Shown in pieces: positions 57,429 to 59,501 of a stretch of DNA of 59,501 bases. The DNA is from Brevirhabdus pacifica (GTDB lineage Bacteria; Pseudomonadota; Alphaproteobacteria; Rhodobacterales; Rhodobacteraceae). The notes beneath the pieces were generated by a model. That model was given only the letters and a program-made list of their open reading frames with translations, was not told the DNA's origin and ran no database searches. The position numbers were made by a program, and so were the translations under genes. Each line of letters starts with the position of its first letter. Position 1 is the first letter of the stretch. The stretch is taken from NCBI RefSeq assembly GCF_002797755.1, contig NZ_PGFI01000016.1, positions 1 to 59,501 on the forward strand, read 5' to 3'.

Positions 57429-59501
57429 TCAATGGACCTGGCCCCGCTCAGTCTCGCCATCCACGTCCGCGGCGCGGTGTTTTTCATATTCGGCATCGGC
57501 AAGATCATCGACCACCTGGCGCAAGGCCTCCGTGTTGGCCGTCGCTGCATCCGATTGCAGGTAGACCTTGGCGACATAGAGCCGGTCGAGGCGGTCCTCG
57601 AGAACCTTTTCCAGCGCATCGGCATCGCCGGATGTGAGCCGGTCTAGTTGGCGAACGTCCAGCACCCGCGCGATCTCGCCGCGGAAAGCGTCCCGCTCCG
57701 TCTCGGTCTCGAAGGGCGCGGACAACTCCCCCGCCCGCTCATGGTCCAGGACCCGCGCAATCTCGTCTGCAAGGCGGTCGGTACGGGCAGACTGCGGCGC
57801 AGTTTCACCGCGGGCTGCGAGGAGTGAGTCGCGCGTGCCAACCCCAATCCCCTCGCGCATCTCATTTTCGCGGCGGACCTGGTTGATGGCCTCCGTGTCG
57901 CGGATCTCGACGACGGCCGCATAGGTCGCGCCAAGCCCGCGGGCGAGGTGGGACGGCATGTCAGGATAGCGCTCCCTGAATTCATCCGTGACAGCATCTG
58001 CAACGGGCGTGCGGACGTCGCGTCCCTCCATGATCCGGTCGACCTCGCGGGTGATCTCGCTGGCGCGGGCCGCATCGGTAATGGTCTCCCTGTAAGGCTC
58101 AGACCGGTCAATCACATCGCCAGGGCGTGCGAGCAGATCCGGGTGTGCCTCGAGATATGCACGCTGCTCCGTCTCGATCCGGCGCTCCGCCCGTGAGACA
58201 ACCTCCCAGTTCCGGTCCTCGATCTGCTGCGCAGTCAGGCCGTCTGCGCGCATCTCCTGACGGATTGTCCCTTCCATCGCCCGGACCGCGCCCTCATGAT
58301 AATGGAACCGCTCGCTGACCGGTTCCGCTTCCATGACGCCATCCCGGCGCAGCACGTTCTCGCGCTCCAACAGCGTGCCAAGTTCCACATGCACGTCATT
58401 GAGAATGTCGCGGGCCTGTTCCAGATCGGCGCGGCGCTCGAGGTTCAGGTTCCGCGCCTCGGCCACTTTGGAGAGATCATTGGCGATCCATTGATGCTCG
58501 AGCGCTGCATTTGACGCGCCCGTCTCGATCCGGGCCACCACTTCCGATGTGCTGATCCCGGTGCCCCGTAGTGCCGCGTCAATGCGCGATCTCAGGTCGG
58601 GCTCCGCCAGTCGCTCGCGCTGGCTGGCGTCGATATTGGCTTCGGAATAGATCCCGCCCTCCGAGGGGGTCTCTGACAGCGTGGATGATCGCAGCCCCAA
58701 GGGCTGCATGTGCTGGACCTGCGTCTGGATCTCGATGAGGCGCTTTTCCAGCACGGGACGTTCCGCGTCAGATTTTTCGGCGATCATGCCCTGGACCCGC
58801 GCGAGCTTCTCCGCATAGAGGCTTCTCAGGTCCTCGAAACTTTGATCCTCGGCCATATACACATCTCCTGTTCGGTCCACCTGCCCGCCATGCGCCAGCA
58901 CCTCGCCCGCGCGAAATAGCGCCGCGGCAATATCCTCGCGGGCCTCGCGGGAGGCCTCCGTGGCAAGCGAATGGTAGACGGTTCTGGTGTTGGCGATCTC
59001 CGCCAGCGTCCGGGCTAGGTCGGTCCCAACGCGTTCCCGCTCGCGGGGCGCGCGGCCCTCGTCTTTCGCGGCGTAGACCTCGCGGGTAGGGGCTGGGTAA
59101 TGTACAGCCCCGCGATCCACCCGCCGCGTGGCTTCCAGGCGCACACCATACTTTTCCGCCTCCTCGACCATGGCGAGGCGAAAATCATCATAGTTGAAGC
59201 GATGGTTGCGCCCCAGAAAGAAGAACTCGCCTTCCTGCGAACGGCGGTTCAGCACTAGATGCGCATGCGGGTGATCGCGGTCCTCATGCACCGCGATAAT
59301 GTAGTCGAAATGCCCCGCGTCGGTCTGGAAGAACCGCTCGGCCACGTCCGTCGCAATGTCGCGCACATCCTCGCCGCGCGTGCCGATGGGGAAGGACATG
59401 AGCATATGGGTGGTCTGTCCGAGCTTGGGCTTGAAGCCCGCATCCCACCGTTTGGCAAAGCGCTCGGTCAGGTCCTTGATGTCACCGGCCTCGAGCTTCG
59501 C
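57429..59501 (-). CDS. virD2: VirD2-like relaxase (5' end beyond the window)
   Basis: At least 690 residues, open to the right edge. Relaxase motif III is clear: VHEDRDHPHAHLVLNRR (HxDxxHPHxH), with preceding HFDYIIAV. The long C-terminal part is charged and helical, with many Arg/Glu (VDRIMEGRDVRTPVADAVTD). The catalytic Tyr is expected further upstream, outside the window. It nicks oriT and pilots DNA. The stop overlaps or abuts virD4, giving a relaxase-coupling unit. The family is VirD2-like (MOBP/MOBQ class uncertain). Confidence 0.9.
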   Translation of the reverse strand, partial: AKLEAGDIKDLTERFAKRWDAGFKPKLGQTTHMLMSFPIGTRGEDVRDIATDVAERFFQTDAGHFDYIIAVHEDRDHPHAHLVLNRRSQEGEFFFLGRNHRFNYDDFRLAMVEEAEKYGVRLEATRRVDRGAVHYPAPTREVYAAKDEGRAPRERERVGTDLARTLAEIANTRTVYHSLATEASREAREDIAAALFRAGEVLAHGGQVDRTGDVYMAEDQSFEDLRSLYAEKLARVQGMIAEKSDAERPVLEKRLIEIQTQVQHMQPLGLRSSTLSETPSEGGIYSEANIDASQRERLAEPDLRSRIDAALRGTGISTSEVVARIETGASNAALEHQWIANDLSKVAEARNLNLERRADLEQARDILNDVHVELGTLLERENVLRRDGVMEAEPVSERFHYHEGAVRAMEGTIRQEMRADGLTAQQIEDRNWEVVSRAERRIETEQRAYLEAHPDLLARPGDVIDRSEPYRETITDAARASEITREVDRIMEGRDVRTPVADAVTDEFRERYPDMPSHLARGLGATYAAVVEIRDTEAINQVRRENEMREGIGVGTRDSLLAARGETAPQSARTDRLADEIARVLDHERAGELSAPFETETERDAFRGEIARVLDVRQLDRLTSGDADALEKVLEDRLDRLYVAKVYLQSDAATANTEALRQVVDDLADAEYEKHRAADVDGETERGQVH

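Noticed and set aside
1-59501. CRISPR array, tRNA or rRNA
   Set aside because: No regularly spaced repeats and no tRNA- or rRNA-like stretch was seen on either strand.

Overview
The window looks like part of a large conjugative plasmid or mobile resistance island from an alphaproteobacterium, most likely a Rhodobacterales (Roseobacter-type) host. The evidence is high GC coding DNA, a DUF1612/HTH protein of the kind found on rhizobial and roseobacter plasmids, a VirB/VirD4 conjugation system, and dense ATGA-type gene overlaps. The host is inferred from gene style, not from a marker gene. No rRNA, tRNA, CRISPR array or replication gene was recognised.

Layout. 1-1.9 kb: plasmid-type DUF1612/HTH gene and a decayed IS3-family transposase. 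1.9-5.9 kb: a minus-strand detoxification operon (GST, NmrA-type reductase, luciferase-like protein, LigB-type dioxygenase, DoxX) divergent from an HxlR regulator. 6-11.5 kb: two TetR regulators followed by an RND efflux adaptor and pump. 11.6-13.2 kb: an acyl-CoA dehydrogenase scrap, bioY, and a metallo-beta-lactamase-fold gene cut by an ISL3-family element (13.2-15.0 kb). 15.0-33.8 kb: a metal-handling island. It holds a 5'-truncated multicopper oxidase, a BNR protein, two DUF411 (CopG-like) proteins, a cytochrome c, three L,D-transpeptidases, a Zn/Cd-type P-type ATPase, Lnt, LspA, a ZIP transporter, an M23 peptidase, two SCO proteins, PCu(A)C, DsbA/DsbB, a MerR regulator, two CDF transporters, a transglutaminase-like protein and an ICMT-like methyltransferase. 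33.9-35.4 kb: an ISNCY-type element. 35.4-39 kb: TrbM-like protein, ArsR plus HMA-CDF pair, small XRE regulator and small secreted proteins. 39-50.5 kb: a VirB-type type IV secretion operon. 50.6-55.3 kb: a defence island, with a type II-short-like CBASS (DUF2188, patatin, CD-NTase, E2) divergent from a fused XRE-ImmA/IrrE protein and a PIN protein. 55.4-59.5 kb: VirD4 coupling protein and a VirD2-like relaxase that runs off the right edge.

How the parts work together. The metal island is tied together by near-identical MerR-type promoters (TTGAAC/G, a 19-bp spacer, TATNNN). They lie before two L,D-transpeptidase genes, the P-type ATPase and a ten-gene minus-strand run from SCO to Lnt. A related variant lies before the transglutaminase-CDF-ICMT operon. 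One MerR protein (29703-30131), with the Cys pattern of divalent-metal sensors, is the obvious candidate regulator. The regulon would join metal efflux to envelope repair: peptidoglycan cross-linking and cutting, disulphide formation, copper chaperoning and lipoprotein maturation. The conjugation genes would spread this cargo, and the CBASS/ImmA/PIN cassette sits between virB6 and virD4. A GATA-type palindrome is shared by the TrbM-like gene and the start of the T4SS operon and may be the conjugation operator.
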